Shown here: one piece after another, positions 1 through 9,039 of the stretch | How positions within the stretch are numbered: position 1 is the stretch's first letter | Layout of the letters: every line of letters starts with the position of its first letter | Assembly: GCF_001693385.1 (NCBI RefSeq) | Contig: NZ_CP016428.1 | Location: 1,922,001-1,986,000, forward strand | Source: Bradyrhizobium icense | GTDB taxonomy: Bacteria; Pseudomonadota; Alphaproteobacteria; Rhizobiales; Xanthobacteraceae | Reading direction: 5' to 3' | Length of the DNA: 64,000 bases | Made by a program: the position numbers and the translations under genes | The notes under the pieces: model-generated | Told to the model about the DNA's origin: nothing | The model's database searches: none | Seen by the model: only the letters and a program-made list of their open reading frames with translations

Positions 1-323
1 GTGGGAAGCGACTTCGAGGCTTTGCCCGAAAGACGGTTTTGGCCATCTGGTTCCAGCGGAATACGCTGCGCCTTTCCGTCAACGAGGATGACCGCAACAC
101 CTTTGTGTCCCGTGCCGCTGACAGCTTTGTTGTCGTGATCGGTCAGATACACCTCGACAATTTCTCCTTTGGAGACCCACTCTAGGTGATAGTCGCCGGC
201 CTCGAATGCCTGACCGCCGTGCTGGGCGATCGGCGTCACGTTCTCCTTGTGCGATGTTTGCTGCGCCGATACCGCACAAGGAATTAAGCTGACCAACAAC
301 GCTACAACGAGACTTGCTTTCAT
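1..323 (-). CDS. Secreted hypothetical protein, 3' end beyond window
   Basis: Reading starts at an ATG at 323 and runs off the window after about 107 residues. Residues 1-20 form a typical Sec signal peptide ending in AVSA. The mature part (starting QQTSHKENVTPIAQHGGQ) is a small beta-rich domain including EWVSKGEIVEVYLTDHDNKA. Proteins of this look are often annotated as periplasmic and sit near metal transporters, and here the next gene in the same direction, two bases upstream, is a CDF-like metal transporter. Co-transcription with it is likely. No named family is recognised, so the metal link rests on context only. Confidence 0.7.
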   Translation of the reverse strand, partial: MKASLVVALLVSLIPCAVSAQQTSHKENVTPIAQHGGQAFEAGDYHLEWVSKGEIVEVYLTDHDNKAVSGTGHKGVAVILVDGKAQRIPLEPDGQNRLSGKASKSLP

Positions 324-325
324 AG

Positions 326-961
326 CTACTCCGCGGAGACGCTTGAGGTACGAAGCTCACCGAGTGATTGACCAATGACTGTTCCGGCGCCCTGCAACGC
401 AAGTCCCGCCATGATCGCGGCGACGATAATGTCCGGCCATCCTCTTCCTGTTCCAAGTACACCAAGCGCGGCAAGCAGGACGGCGAGGTTTCCAAAAACG
501 TCGTTGCGGGTACAGATCCACGCTGACCGCATGTTGGCGTCATTGTGCCTGTAGGTCCACAGCAGCCCGAATGATGCGGCGTTTGCGATCAGTGCGGCAA
601 TGCCTACGACCCCCATTGTAAAGGCGCTAGGCAAGGTTCCGTGGAATGCGTGCCAGATGGCCGTCCCGATGACCCACAGCCCGAACGCACCCATCGTCGC
701 GCCCTTAAGCAGGGCTGCCGAGGCCCGATAGTGAATGGCCATGCCCACGACGAATAGGCTAATGCCGTAGTTTGCCGCGTCACCGAGGAAATCCATTGCG
801 TCCGCTTGGAGAGAGGCCGAGCCCGCAGCCAGACCTGCTCCCACCTCAACAAGGAACATCACAGCGTTGATGCCGAGCACGGCCCAAAGAACGCGCTTCA
901 GCGCAGCGCTCTCTTCCGGCTTGCGGAGATTTAGAGGTGGTGGACAGCAACAATCAGCCAT
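326..961 (-). CDS. CDF-like cation transporter
   Basis: A 211-residue inner-membrane protein with about six hydrophobic segments, fitting the cation diffusion facilitator superfamily, which exports divalent metals such as Zn, Co or Cd. The start at 961 is chosen because the product then begins MADCCCPPPLNLRKPEES, a Cys-rich cytoplasmic head that may bind metal. Acidic membrane motifs DAMDFLGDAANYG (TM2) and RNDVFGN (TM5) sit where CDF proteins hold their metal site. The protein ends shortly after TM6, so it lacks the C-terminal cytoplasmic domain of classical CDFs. It likely forms an operon with the secreted protein downstream. Confidence 0.8.
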   Translation of the reverse strand: MADCCCPPPLNLRKPEESAALKRVLWAVLGINAVMFLVEVGAGLAAGSASLQADAMDFLGDAANYGISLFVVGMAIHYRASAALLKGATMGAFGLWVIGTAIWHAFHGTLPSAFTMGVVGIAALIANAASFGLLWTYRHNDANMRSAWICTRNDVFGNLAVLLAALGVLGTGRGWPDIIVAAIMAGLALQGAGTVIGQSLGELRTSSVSAE

Positions 962-1157
962 AAGGCAAAGATACATATCCCCTGCGCTATTCGCCACCCC
1001 TCTGCCGTCCGCTTTGGGTCTTGGTTGTGTGCAAACCGATAGGTCGGCACGCGGCCGTGGTCGGCAGGCGGCCGATGTTCTCGCGTCGGATCGTCCAATG
1101 ACGGCCAAAGTGGGTATCGCGACGCGGTATTACGCTTTTCGACGCACTTTCCGACCT

Positions 1158-2603
1158 TCAGGTGGCGCGGATGGCTGCAATCAGGCTCGGTTTGCCGACG
1201 ATGTTCATCACCCGTGTGAGGTTATAGGCGAGAACATGCAGCGCCATCTCAGCGGCGACATTCCGTAGGCGCTTCATCAGGAAGTGGCTCGCACCCATAC
1301 GGGCTTTGATCGTGCCGAAGGGATGCTCGACCGTCTCGCGCCGCGTCCGCATGGCGTCGGGATTGGAATCGAGCCGTCTCTGGACCTCCTCGACCACATG
1401 CTCATGCTCCCAGCGCGTGATGCGGCGCTCCTTGGACGGCGTACAATGGCTCTTGATCGCGCAGCTCTGGCACGCCGCTGTCGACCAGTACCGGCGCAGC
1501 GTCATTCCATGCTCGATGTTGGTGTAGTGATAGGACAGCAGCTGGCCGGATGGGCAGCGGTAGACGTCCGCATCAGGCAGGTAGGCGAAGTCCTGTTTGC
1601 CGAACCGGCCCTCAGCCTTGGCGTTCGACGTCATGGGCTTGGGCAAGGTGACTGCAACGCCAGCCTCTTCGCAGGCCAATATCTCTTCTCCGTCGAAGTA
1701 GCCACGGTCGGCGACGGCCTCGAGTTTGTCCACTTCGAGCACTTCTTTGGCTTGTTTCGACATCCGAGCAAGCTGCCCACGGTCGTTGCCGACGTTTATG
1801 ACCTCGTGCGTAACAATCAGATGGTGTTCGGTGTCCACAGCGACCTGGACATTGTAGCCGACGACGCCCGATCCGCGTCCGCTGGTGGCCATCGAACGGG
1901 CATCCGGATCGGTGAGCGATATCTGTTGATCCGGCGTGTTACGCATCTGCGCATCAAGCACTTCCAGGCGGCCCATCTCCTGCTTCAGCCGAGCGATCTT
2001 TTCCTTGATCCTCGTTGTCTTGATGATGATCGCTTCCGAAGGCTCCTGCCGATCGGCGCTATCGAGTTGACGCAGATATCGACCGACGCTTTCCTCGATC
2101 TGCGCCATCCGCCTCGCCATCTTGGCATGCGTGAAGTTGCGATCGCGGTTGTTCACCGCCTTGAACTTGCTGCCGTCAATCGCGACGCTCGGGGTCTGCA
2201 ACAGGCCCATTTGCCGGCATAGCGCAACGAACTTCGCGCAAACCTTCCGGATCGCCGCGCCATTGTCCTTCCGGAAATCGGCGATCGTCTTGTGATCGGG
2301 AGCCAGGCGGCCGATCAGCCACATCACCTCGACATTCCGGCACGCCTCACGTTCCAGGCGCCGACTGGATTGCACCCGATTGAGATAACCGTAGATGTAA
2401 AGCTTCAGAAGGACTGCCGGATGATAGGAGGGCCGGCCCGTCTCCTTGGCGATCACACGCTCAAACCCCAGTCCATGCAGGTCGAGCGCCTCGACGAACA
2501 CATCGATCACATGGACCGCGTTGTCCTCGCTTACCCAATCCTCCAGGCATTCCGGCAAGAGCGTCAGCTGGGATCTGTCCGCGCCTTCAACGAAGCGTCC
2601 CAT
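1158..2603 (-). CDS. IS1182-type transposase, full length
   Basis: A 481-residue DDE transposase with the order expected for the IS1182 family. The N-terminal domain contains SYHPAVLLKLYIYGYLN and DHKTIADFRKDN. The catalytic core shows D in VAIDGSKFKAVNNRD, D in EAVADRGYFDGEE, and E in RRETVEHPFGTIKARMG. A Cys cluster (CQSCAIKSHC) lies before the last block. No internal stop or frameshift was seen, so it may be active. I could not identify convincing terminal inverted repeats by eye. The element sits between the CDF gene and an AraC regulator. Confidence 0.92.
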   Translation of the reverse strand: MGRFVEGADRSQLTLLPECLEDWVSEDNAVHVIDVFVEALDLHGLGFERVIAKETGRPSYHPAVLLKLYIYGYLNRVQSSRRLEREACRNVEVMWLIGRLAPDHKTIADFRKDNGAAIRKVCAKFVALCRQMGLLQTPSVAIDGSKFKAVNNRDRNFTHAKMARRMAQIEESVGRYLRQLDSADRQEPSEAIIIKTTRIKEKIARLKQEMGRLEVLDAQMRNTPDQQISLTDPDARSMATSGRGSGVVGYNVQVAVDTEHHLIVTHEVINVGNDRGQLARMSKQAKEVLEVDKLEAVADRGYFDGEEILACEEAGVAVTLPKPMTSNAKAEGRFGKQDFAYLPDADVYRCPSGQLLSYHYTNIEHGMTLRRYWSTAACQSCAIKSHCTPSKERRITRWEHEHVVEEVQRRLDSNPDAMRTRRETVEHPFGTIKARMGASHFLMKRLRNVAAEMALHVLAYNLTRVMNIVGKPSLIAAIRAT

Positions 2604-2748
2604 CCGTATCCCCCATCAGGAAACGGAGGAATCGTACCTGACTCGTGGCTTTTCACACAGCCAGGGTCATTTACGTCCTTCGGATCGATCTATTTGGATA
2701 GTGCCCCGGTTGACCCGATCCCAAAGTCAGCATCCCTCCATAATGCCT

Positions 2749-3573
2749 TCAAGTAGCCCCTCTGCCACCTGCGTCACTTAAATTGCGCCTATACTGCAGG
2801 GGACTAATGCTCATTTCCGAGCGAAACATGAATATGAATGCTGAGGCCGATGAATAACCGAGGCGCAACGCGATCTCCGTGATCGGGAGTTCGCTGCCCA
2901 ACAATTCGATCGCCTTAAACAGGCGCAGACGCTGGCGCCATGTACGCAAGCTCATGCCTACTTCGCGCTCGAATTGCCGGGTCAGGGTTCGTGGGGACAT
3001 CCCAATCTCTGTCCCCCATTTGTCACTGTGTCGGGGATTTGCAGGATCGGCATAGAGAGTCTCGCAAAGTGCAAGCAAACCCGGATGGGTAGGCCATGGC
3101 AGCGCTCCCGAAATAGGCGGCGCCCGACGCAACTGTTCGAGGATGAGCGCGATGACGCGGCCGGCGTAGTGACGATCTTCCTGTTTCAGCGATGCGGCCT
3201 CCACGATAAGCGCTCGCAGAAGCGGTGATACATGAATGACGGTGCTTCGGGACGTGATACCGGGGCTCGCCTCATTGGCCACCCAAAGGCTTCGGAATTC
3301 CGCGCCCATGAGGGATCCAACCGAATGTTTGGTGCCGGTCGGCAGCCAGACGGCTTGTTCTGGTGAAATTACGAGACTCCTTCCGTCGGCCTTGACGGTG
3401 AGCGCGCCTGCAATCGCATAGACGAGCTGATTCCAGCTGTGACTGTGTTCGGCAAAGTAACTTTTCGCCGGAAGCGTTTCGACCCGAACGATCATCGGTT
3501 TCGGCGAACCAAGACCTTGCGGGGCCTGGAGTAGCTTCCAGCCAACGTTTTGTGATTGACGTTTCATCGACAT
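2749..3573 (-). CDS. AraC-family transcriptional regulator with cupin sensor
   Basis: About 274 residues. The N-terminal half is a cupin-type ligand-binding domain (HSHSWNQLVYAIAGALTV, then AVWLPTGTKHSV). The C-terminal half carries two helix-turn-helix motifs, MSPRTLTRQFEREVGMS and ITEIALRLGYSSASAFIFMF, as in XylS/AraC proteins. The start is placed at the ATG at 3573 (MSMKRQSQ); ATG 3567 is equally possible. It is divergent from the SoxCD-type gene set that starts at 3674, and a perfect inverted repeat lies on its start codon, so it probably autoregulates and controls the neighbouring cluster. The effector is unknown. Confidence 0.85.
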   Translation of the reverse strand: MSMKRQSQNVGWKLLQAPQGLGSPKPMIVRVETLPAKSYFAEHSHSWNQLVYAIAGALTVKADGRSLVISPEQAVWLPTGTKHSVGSLMGAEFRSLWVANEASPGITSRSTVIHVSPLLRALIVEAASLKQEDRHYAGRVIALILEQLRRAPPISGALPWPTHPGLLALCETLYADPANPRHSDKWGTEIGMSPRTLTRQFEREVGMSLRTWRQRLRLFKAIELLGSELPITEIALRLGYSSASAFIFMFRSEMSISPLQYRRNLSDAGGRGAT

Positions 3574-3588
3574 AAAATGGCATTTTAT
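3572..3588. promoter_or_regulatory. Palindromic operator candidate at AraC/SoxC divergent promoter
   Basis: ATAAAATG-G-CATTTTAT is a perfect 8-bp inverted repeat with a 1-bp centre, AT-rich in a GC-rich context. It overlaps the chosen AraC start codon and lies about 85 bp before soxC. The position suits an operator for the divergent pair; which protein binds is inferred. Confidence 0.45.
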
Positions 3589-3673
3589 AGAGGGAAAGAC
3601 CACCGCTTTGTTTCTAGGCTGAGCAAGTGAAAGCGTGTCGATTGCCGTCGCCAATCAGGGGAGAAAAAGCGCA

Positions 3674-4915
3674 ATGAGCTTAAGTCGACGACGAATGTTG
3701 GCGTCGGGAGCAGCTCTCGCCATCGGTGGCCTGTCCTCAACGAAGTCCATCGAAGCCAAGGCCGGCACCATCCCGCCGGACGTTCCCGAATGGATGCACG
3801 AACAGGGCAGGCCGATCCTGTCGCCGGCCTACGGACTGCCGTCGAAATTCGAGAAAGATGTCGTTCGGCGCATTCGGGAGCCTCGCGCGACCGACACGGA
3901 GGCCTTCAGCGTCACTCCGCTGCAGAACCTTCACGGCATCATCACGCCGAATGGGTTGGTCTTCGAACGTCATCATGCCGGCGTGCCCGAGATCGCGCCG
4001 GATCAGCATCGCTTGCTCATCCACGGCCTGGTGGACCGGCCGCTGATCCTGACGATGAATGATCTCCTGCGCTTTCCCGCGGTTACGCGCATTCACTTCC
4101 TGGAATGCTCCGGCAACAGCTCCACCGAATGGAGAAAGTCCGGTTATCATTCCGTTCAGCGCACGCACGGGCTGTTGTCCTGTTGCGAGTGGACCGGGGT
4201 GCCGCTCTCGACGGTTTTGGGCGAGGTCGGACTGAAGCCGGATGCGAAATGGATCCTGGCTGAGGGCGCCGATGCGGCCGCCATGACGCGTAGCGTGCCG
4301 ATCGAAAAAGCGCTCGACGATGCGCTGCTCGTCTATGCCCAGAACGGAGAGATGCTCCGGCCGGAGCAAGGCTATCCCGTTCGGCTCTTCCTTCCAGGCT
4401 TCGAGGGAAACATGTCGGTGAAATGGCTGCGTCGCCTGAAGATCGGCGATCGTCCATGGCATACGCGGGAAGAAACCGCGCGTTACACCAACCTGCTTGC
4501 AAACGGCAAGGCGTACCAGTTCGCCTTCGAGATGGACGTCAAGTCCGTTGTGACCTTCCCGAACGCCGATCGCAGCTTCAAGGCTCCGGGGGCCTACGAA
4601 ATTTCGGGAATTGCCTGGTCGGGACGCGGCCACGTCACCCGTGTCGACGTTTCGGTCGACGGGGGCGCCACATGGCATAGGGCCAGGCTCCAGGAGCCGG
4701 TTCTCGACAAATGTCTGACTCGCTTCCGGCTGCCGTTCAACTGGCAAGGTCAACCTCTGGAGATCCAGAGCAGGGCCTACGACGACAAGGGCTGGATGCA
4801 GCCCACCCGGTCGAGCCTGATTGCGGCGCGGGGGACAAATCCTCGGTACCACTTCAATGCAATTCAGGGCTGGAAGGTTGCTGCTGATGGAGTCGTCACC
4901 AATGCGAGCACTTAG
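3674..4915 (+). CDS. soxC: Sulfite dehydrogenase molybdopterin subunit (SoxC-like)
   Basis: A 413-residue oxidoreductase of the sulfite oxidase family. The N-terminus MSLSRRRMLASGAALAIGG is a twin-arginine signal, consistent with export of a folded molybdenum-cofactor protein. The Mo-ligating cysteine is in FLECSGNSSTEW. The Mo domain (about 80-290) is followed by the dimerisation domain from about 300. Family members oxidise sulfite or a protein-bound sulfane sulfur and pass electrons to a cytochrome c. The ATG at 3674 follows AGGGGAG and restores the Tat signal. It overlaps soxD by 14 bp, implying translational coupling. No soxXYZAB genes are in the window, so a stand-alone sulfite or organosulfur role is likely. 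Confidence 0.88.
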   Translation: MSLSRRRMLASGAALAIGGLSSTKSIEAKAGTIPPDVPEWMHEQGRPILSPAYGLPSKFEKDVVRRIREPRATDTEAFSVTPLQNLHGIITPNGLVFERHHAGVPEIAPDQHRLLIHGLVDRPLILTMNDLLRFPAVTRIHFLECSGNSSTEWRKSGYHSVQRTHGLLSCCEWTGVPLSTVLGEVGLKPDAKWILAEGADAAAMTRSVPIEKALDDALLVYAQNGEMLRPEQGYPVRLFLPGFEGNMSVKWLRRLKIGDRPWHTREETARYTNLLANGKAYQFAFEMDVKSVVTFPNADRSFKAPGAYEISGIAWSGRGHVTRVDVSVDGGATWHRARLQEPVLDKCLTRFRLPFNWQGQPLEIQSRAYDDKGWMQPTRSSLIAARGTNPRYHFNAIQGWKVAADGVVTNAST

Positions 4916-5471
4916 CGCCTCCGTTGCTGTGGTCCTGTTCGTCTTCGCCGGTTCTGCGCTCGCGCAGCAAGCGTCGCGGCACGGCCTCGGCACGCCGGCT
5001 ACCCTGGAACAGATCCGCGGCTGGGACATCGACGTGCGGCCGGACGGCGCAGGGTTGCCACCGGGCAAGGGTACCGTCGAGCAAGGCGAGAAAGTTTATG
5101 CCGAGCAATGCGCCGCCTGTCATGGCGAGAAGGGACAGAACCCGGCGAAAGGTTTTGACCGCCTCGTCGGCGGCAAAGGCACGCTGGCGACGCCAAAGCC
5201 GGTTCAGACGGCTGGCAGTTACTGGCCCTACGCAACAACGATCTTCGACTACGTCAACCGGGCGATGCCATTCACGGCGCCAAACAGTCTGGCCGCGGAC
5301 GACGTCTATTCGGTCGTGGCGTACCTGCTCTACCTCAACGACATCGTGCCGCGGCAAGCCATCATGGATGCGCAGGAACTGACGAAGGTGAAGATGCCCA
5401 ACGCAGACGGCTTCATTCCCGATGGGAGACCCGACACCGAAGACTTGAAATGCAAGGTCGATTGCAAATAG
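4902..5471 (+). CDS. soxD: Cytochrome c subunit of sulfite dehydrogenase (SoxD-like)
   Basis: A 189-residue periplasmic c-type cytochrome. With the ATG at 4902 the first 24 residues are a clean signal peptide (MRALSASVAVVLFVFAGSALA); a start at 4887 is possible. The single haem site is CAACH at about residue 71, and the likely axial Met is in NRAMPFTAP. It is shorter than diheme SoxD proteins, so it resembles the mono-haem electron acceptor of SorAB/SoxCD-like sulfite dehydrogenases. The overlap with the preceding molybdenum subunit supports a heterodimer. Confidence 0.85.
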   Translation: MRALSASVAVVLFVFAGSALAQQASRHGLGTPATLEQIRGWDIDVRPDGAGLPPGKGTVEQGEKVYAEQCAACHGEKGQNPAKGFDRLVGGKGTLATPKPVQTAGSYWPYATTIFDYVNRAMPFTAPNSLAADDVYSVVAYLLYLNDIVPRQAIMDAQELTKVKMPNADGFIPDGRPDTEDLKCKVDCK

Positions 5472-5535
5472 CCGACGGCCGATGCCGAGCCTGATCGCGG
5501 CGCATCTCATTGACCGGCGGAGCGAGTCGCAGAGC

Positions 5536-6756
5536 ATGAACTTCAATTTTCCCGCTCTCAACCTTGAGGCGGCGACGGCCGTTCGCCGAGAGCGCAGCAA
5601 TGTCGTAAGGCTGGCTGTTGCCCAGGCCCTCGCAGGCGCCAATTCTACCGTCGTCTACGCAACCGGGGCCGTTGTTGGCGACATGCTAGCGCCCACCAAG
5701 GCGCTGGCGACGCTGCCGGTTTCGGTTTTTGTCGTCGGCATGGCTCTCTGCACACTACCGGCGGGCGCCGCCGCTGAACGGTACGGCCGGCGTACCGCAT
5801 TCCTGCTCGGCGCAGGCAGCGGCACCGTCGCGGGCTTGATTGCGTTCGTTGCGGTACTCCGCGCGTCCTTTCCGCTGTTCTGTGCGGCGACATTCTTCGG
5901 AGGTGTCTACGCCGCAGTGGTGCTCTCCTTCCGCTTTGCTGCTGCCGATTGTGCGGCGCCGGAACGGCGGCCTCGTGCTCTTTCCGCTGTGATGGCCGGA
6001 GGTGTGTTCGCTGGTGTGATCGGTCCGCAACTTGTGACGCATACCATGAACCTGTGGCCGCCTTACCTGTTTGCTGCAACGTTTGTCGGCCAAGCAGTTG
6101 TTGCGGCTCTGTCCGCCGTCATCCTGGCGGGCGTTGCACTTCCTCGGCCAATTGCAGCTCATCGAAGCGCTGGAAGGCCGCTTGCCAGCATCGCGCGGCA
6201 GCCGCGTTTCATCCTCGCGGTGATCTGCGGGGTCGTCTCCTACCTGCTTATGAATTTCCTCATGACGGCAGCCCCTCTCGCAATGAGGTTCTGCGGGCTG
6301 TCCCAGGAGTCGGCCAATCTTGGTTTGCAGTGGCACGTCATCGCGATGTACGCCCCCAGCTTTTGGACAGGACGCCTGATCACGCGGTTCGGTGCAACTG
6401 CGGTCGTCGCCATCGGGCTGGCGCTCATCGCGGTCTCCTCGTGGGTTGGTTTGCTCGGCGCCGATGTCGCACATTTCTGGGCGACGCTGACCTTGCTCGG
6501 GATCGGCTGGAATTTCGGTTTCATCGGTGCTTCGGCGATGGTTCTGGAATGCCATCGTCCCGAGGAAAAGGCGCGAGTCCAATCGCTCAATGACTTCCTG
6601 GTCTTCGGCACGATGACGGTCGGTTCGTTCCTTTCCGGCGGGCTGTTGTCGTCGTTTGGCTGGTCGACCGTCTTGATTCTGTCGTTCGTGCCACTGTTGA
6701 TCGCGTTGTTGGCCCTGGTTGGCTTTTCGTACCGGCCCACCGCGCGACAGAGCTAG
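5536..6756 (+). CDS. Major facilitator superfamily transporter
   Basis: About 406 residues with twelve predicted membrane helices. The loop between TM2 and TM3 carries AERYGRRTAFLLG, close to the MFS signature G-x3-D-R-x-G-R-R. The start at 5536 (MNFNFPAL) is preferred over 5482 because it lies just before a short cytoplasmic tail. It is 64 bp downstream of soxD and 84 bp before the GrdB-like gene, so it probably transports the compound handled by this cluster. Substrate unknown. Confidence 0.8.
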   Translation: MNFNFPALNLEAATAVRRERSNVVRLAVAQALAGANSTVVYATGAVVGDMLAPTKALATLPVSVFVVGMALCTLPAGAAAERYGRRTAFLLGAGSGTVAGLIAFVAVLRASFPLFCAATFFGGVYAAVVLSFRFAAADCAAPERRPRALSAVMAGGVFAGVIGPQLVTHTMNLWPPYLFAATFVGQAVVAALSAVILAGVALPRPIAAHRSAGRPLASIARQPRFILAVICGVVSYLLMNFLMTAAPLAMRFCGLSQESANLGLQWHVIAMYAPSFWTGRLITRFGATAVVAIGLALIAVSSWVGLLGADVAHFWATLTLLGIGWNFGFIGASAMVLECHRPEEKARVQSLNDFLVFGTMTVGSFLSGGLLSSFGWSTVLILSFVPLLIALLALVGFSYRPTARQS

Positions 6757-6840
6757 CCGGGGCGGCGCCTGCCGCCTTGCCAGTACAAAGGTGTTCAAGC
6801 CAGTCGGTTTGAGCGAGAAGCTTTTTTGAGGAGATGCGAT

Positions 6841-7716
6841 ATGAGCGCAGCAGAGACCCCAGTTTTGTATATGGAGCGAACTCGCCACTATTACCGTGCC
6901 CTCGGTTACGCCAACGACTATGTGTGGGCGACCTTTGATGATGTCCCGTTCACCCCGCTTGCGAAGCCGCTGTCGGACCTGCGGATCGCACTGATTACCA
7001 CGGCTAGTCCGGCGGATTTTGACGGTGTGAAGCGGGTGTGGTCAGGGGTCGTTTCGCCGCCGCCGGAGAAGCTGTTTACCGACAATGTCGCGTGGGACAA
7101 GGAATCGACCCACACCAATGACCGGGCCAGCTTTCTGCCGATCGAAGCCGCTTTCCAATTGGTCGCCGACGGAGTCCTTGCGGGATTGACCCCGCGCTTC
7201 CATGGTGTGCCAACCGAATATAGTCAGCGAAAAACCAAGACCACGGATGCGCCTGAAATCCTGGCGCGCGTTCGACAGGATGGAGCGGATGCTGCAGTCC
7301 TTTGCCCCCTTTGCCCTGTTTGTCACCAGACCGTGAGCCTGGTGGCTCGTCATCTCGAAGCGAATGGAATCCCGACCGTCATGATCGGTTCGGCGCTGGA
7401 CGTCGTGGAGCATTGCGGCGTTCCACGGTTCTACTTCACGGATTTTCCGCTGGGCAATCCGTGCGGGTATCCCTGGCGACCCGACATGCAGCGCGAAATC
7501 CTGCGCGAGGCACTCGTCCTGTTTGAGACGGCGAAGGCGCCGCGGACCACTGTGAAGGCGCCATTTGCCTGGAACGAAGAGGGGGCCGTCTGGCGGGCCC
7601 GATACGGCCGGGTTACCCCTGCAGATCGAGAGCGGCTGCTCAATCTGGGCGAGGAGCGTCGTCGCAAGCAGGCGGACGCCAAGCGGATGGTCGCCGAGGG
7701 AGCATCATCCAAATGA
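6841..7716 (+). CDS. GrdB/PrdB-family reductase-like protein, Cys form
   Basis: A 291-residue protein resembling the B subunit of glycine/sarcosine/betaine and D-proline reductases. In those enzymes a selenocysteine sits in a U-x2-C-x2-C motif followed by an amphipathic helix and a GIPTV strand. Here CPLCPVCHQTVSLVARHLEA followed by NGIPTVMIGSA fits that pattern with Cys in the Sec position. A further Cys lies in FPLGNPCGYP. The start at 6841 has GAGGAG six bases upstream. It overlaps the next gene by 4 bp (ATGA). Function in an aerobe is unknown; thiol-dependent reductive cleavage of a small amine or organosulfur compound is an inference. Confidence 0.68.
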   Translation: MSAAETPVLYMERTRHYYRALGYANDYVWATFDDVPFTPLAKPLSDLRIALITTASPADFDGVKRVWSGVVSPPPEKLFTDNVAWDKESTHTNDRASFLPIEAAFQLVADGVLAGLTPRFHGVPTEYSQRKTKTTDAPEILARVRQDGADAAVLCPLCPVCHQTVSLVARHLEANGIPTVMIGSALDVVEHCGVPRFYFTDFPLGNPCGYPWRPDMQREILREALVLFETAKAPRTTVKAPFAWNEEGAVWRARYGRVTPADRERLLNLGEERRRKQADAKRMVAEGASSK

Positions 7717-9023
7717 CCGCGAACCCGGTCAGAAATGTGGTGAGCGTTCTCGAAGACCGATACGGGAACAAGTTGAGCACGGGCTCCAGCAATGCGCGCG
7801 ATGCTTATGTGGTCGGTGTTGACAAGCTGTTGTCGGCCGGCTCGGGCATTGATCAAGCGTTCCGGGAAGCGATAGCGGCCGATGAAGACTTCGCTCTGGC
7901 GCACATCGCACTTGCGCGAAGCTTGCAGGTTCTCGGTCGGGGCGGCGAAGCAAGGGACCCGCTCGAACGTGCGTTGGCGCTCGCGTCGGCTACGACAGTG
8001 CGCGAGCAAAGTCATATTGCGATCTTTGCCAAGATCCTGGGCGGTCAGGGCGCTGAAGCTGTTTCGATGATAACCGAACACATCAAGGATTGGCCGCGCG
8101 ACGCAATGGTGCTGGCTCCGGCCACCGGTGTTTTCGGTTTGATCGGCTTCTCGGGCAGGGCCGGGCGCGAAGTCGAGCAGCTAGCACTGCTGGAGCCGCT
8201 TGCCACGCACTATGGCGAAGACTGGTGGTTTCGGACAGTACTCGCGTTTGCCGAAATCGAGTTGCAAAAGCTCGATAGTGGTTTCACTAACATTGAGACC
8301 GCGCTTCGTGGTTTTCCTCGCAACGCACATGCTGCGCATATCAAGGCCCATCTGTTCTATGAGAAGGGGCAACGCGAGGAAGGTCTCGGCTATCTCGACC
8401 AATGGAATGCTGCCTACCCGCGAGAGGGTCAACTGCATTGCCACATCAGCTGGCATCTTGCCCTCTGGTCTCTGGAGACCGGCAGGCGGGATCAGGCATG
8501 GAAGATCTATCGGGAAGCACTGCATCCGGGCGGTTCGTGGGGTCCGCAGATCAATGTGCTCACGGACTGCGCTTCGTTCCTTGCACGGGCCGAAATCGCT
8601 GGTGAGCCGCGATCTCCGGAATTGTGGAGAGAAATCAGCCAGTATGCGGCCAGGTGGTTTCCCAATTCCGGGATCATCTTTGCCGACATGCACAGCGCAC
8701 TTGCCTTTGCAATGGCAGGCGATGCGGATGCTCTTGCGAGAATCATCGAGAGCCCAAAGGGACCCGCTGCGGACATTCTGGTACCCATCGCGCGCGGCTT
8801 CGACGGTTTGGCAAGGGGCGACTGGACGCGGGTCGTCGATGAACTCAAGCCTGTTTTGCAGGCGCATGAAAGGGTTGGAGGCAGCCGCGCCCAGCGCGAC
8901 CTCCTGGAATATTCCGTGACCTGCGCGTTGCTGCGCAGTGGTCGCGCCGACGAAGCGCGGCGCCTCATCGCGTCGCGACGACCACGGAATGCGGCGAGCG
9001 GACTGCCGCTCGCCGGAATATGA
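7713..9023 (+). CDS. TTC38-type tetratricopeptide repeat protein
   Basis: A 436-residue soluble helical-repeat protein. Residues 10-110 hold DRYGNKLSTGSSNARDAY and repeated helix pairs such as IAADEDFALAHIALAR. The central segment with HYGEDWWFRTVLAFAEIE, HAAHIKAHLFYEKGQ and CHISWHLALWSLETGRRDQA matches the eukaryotic/bacterial TTC38 family. It is translationally coupled to the GrdB-like gene (ATGA overlap). Such proteins are thought to act as scaffolds, but no biochemical role is established. In this cluster it may assist assembly or activity of the reductase-like protein. Confidence 0.75.
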   Translation: MTANPVRNVVSVLEDRYGNKLSTGSSNARDAYVVGVDKLLSAGSGIDQAFREAIAADEDFALAHIALARSLQVLGRGGEARDPLERALALASATTVREQSHIAIFAKILGGQGAEAVSMITEHIKDWPRDAMVLAPATGVFGLIGFSGRAGREVEQLALLEPLATHYGEDWWFRTVLAFAEIELQKLDSGFTNIETALRGFPRNAHAAHIKAHLFYEKGQREEGLGYLDQWNAAYPREGQLHCHISWHLALWSLETGRRDQAWKIYREALHPGGSWGPQINVLTDCASFLARAEIAGEPRSPELWREISQYAARWFPNSGIIFADMHSALAFAMAGDADALARIIESPKGPAADILVPIARGFDGLARGDWTRVVDELKPVLQAHERVGGSRAQRDLLEYSVTCALLRSGRADEARRLIASRRPRNAASGLPLAGI

Positions 9024-9039
9024 AGCAGGCACGCCGCGA

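Noticed and set aside
1120..1160. Terminal inverted repeat of the IS1182 element
   Set aside because: TTTCACACAGCC near 2654 resembles an IS1182 end, but no matching inverted copy was found on the other side.
1284..2222. Plus-strand frame inside the IS1182 transposase
   Set aside because: Antisense shadow of the transposase.
3737..5068. Long minus-strand open frame opposite soxC/soxD
   Set aside because: It is an antisense shadow of well-supported genes with signal and cofactor motifs; its own translation has no domain.
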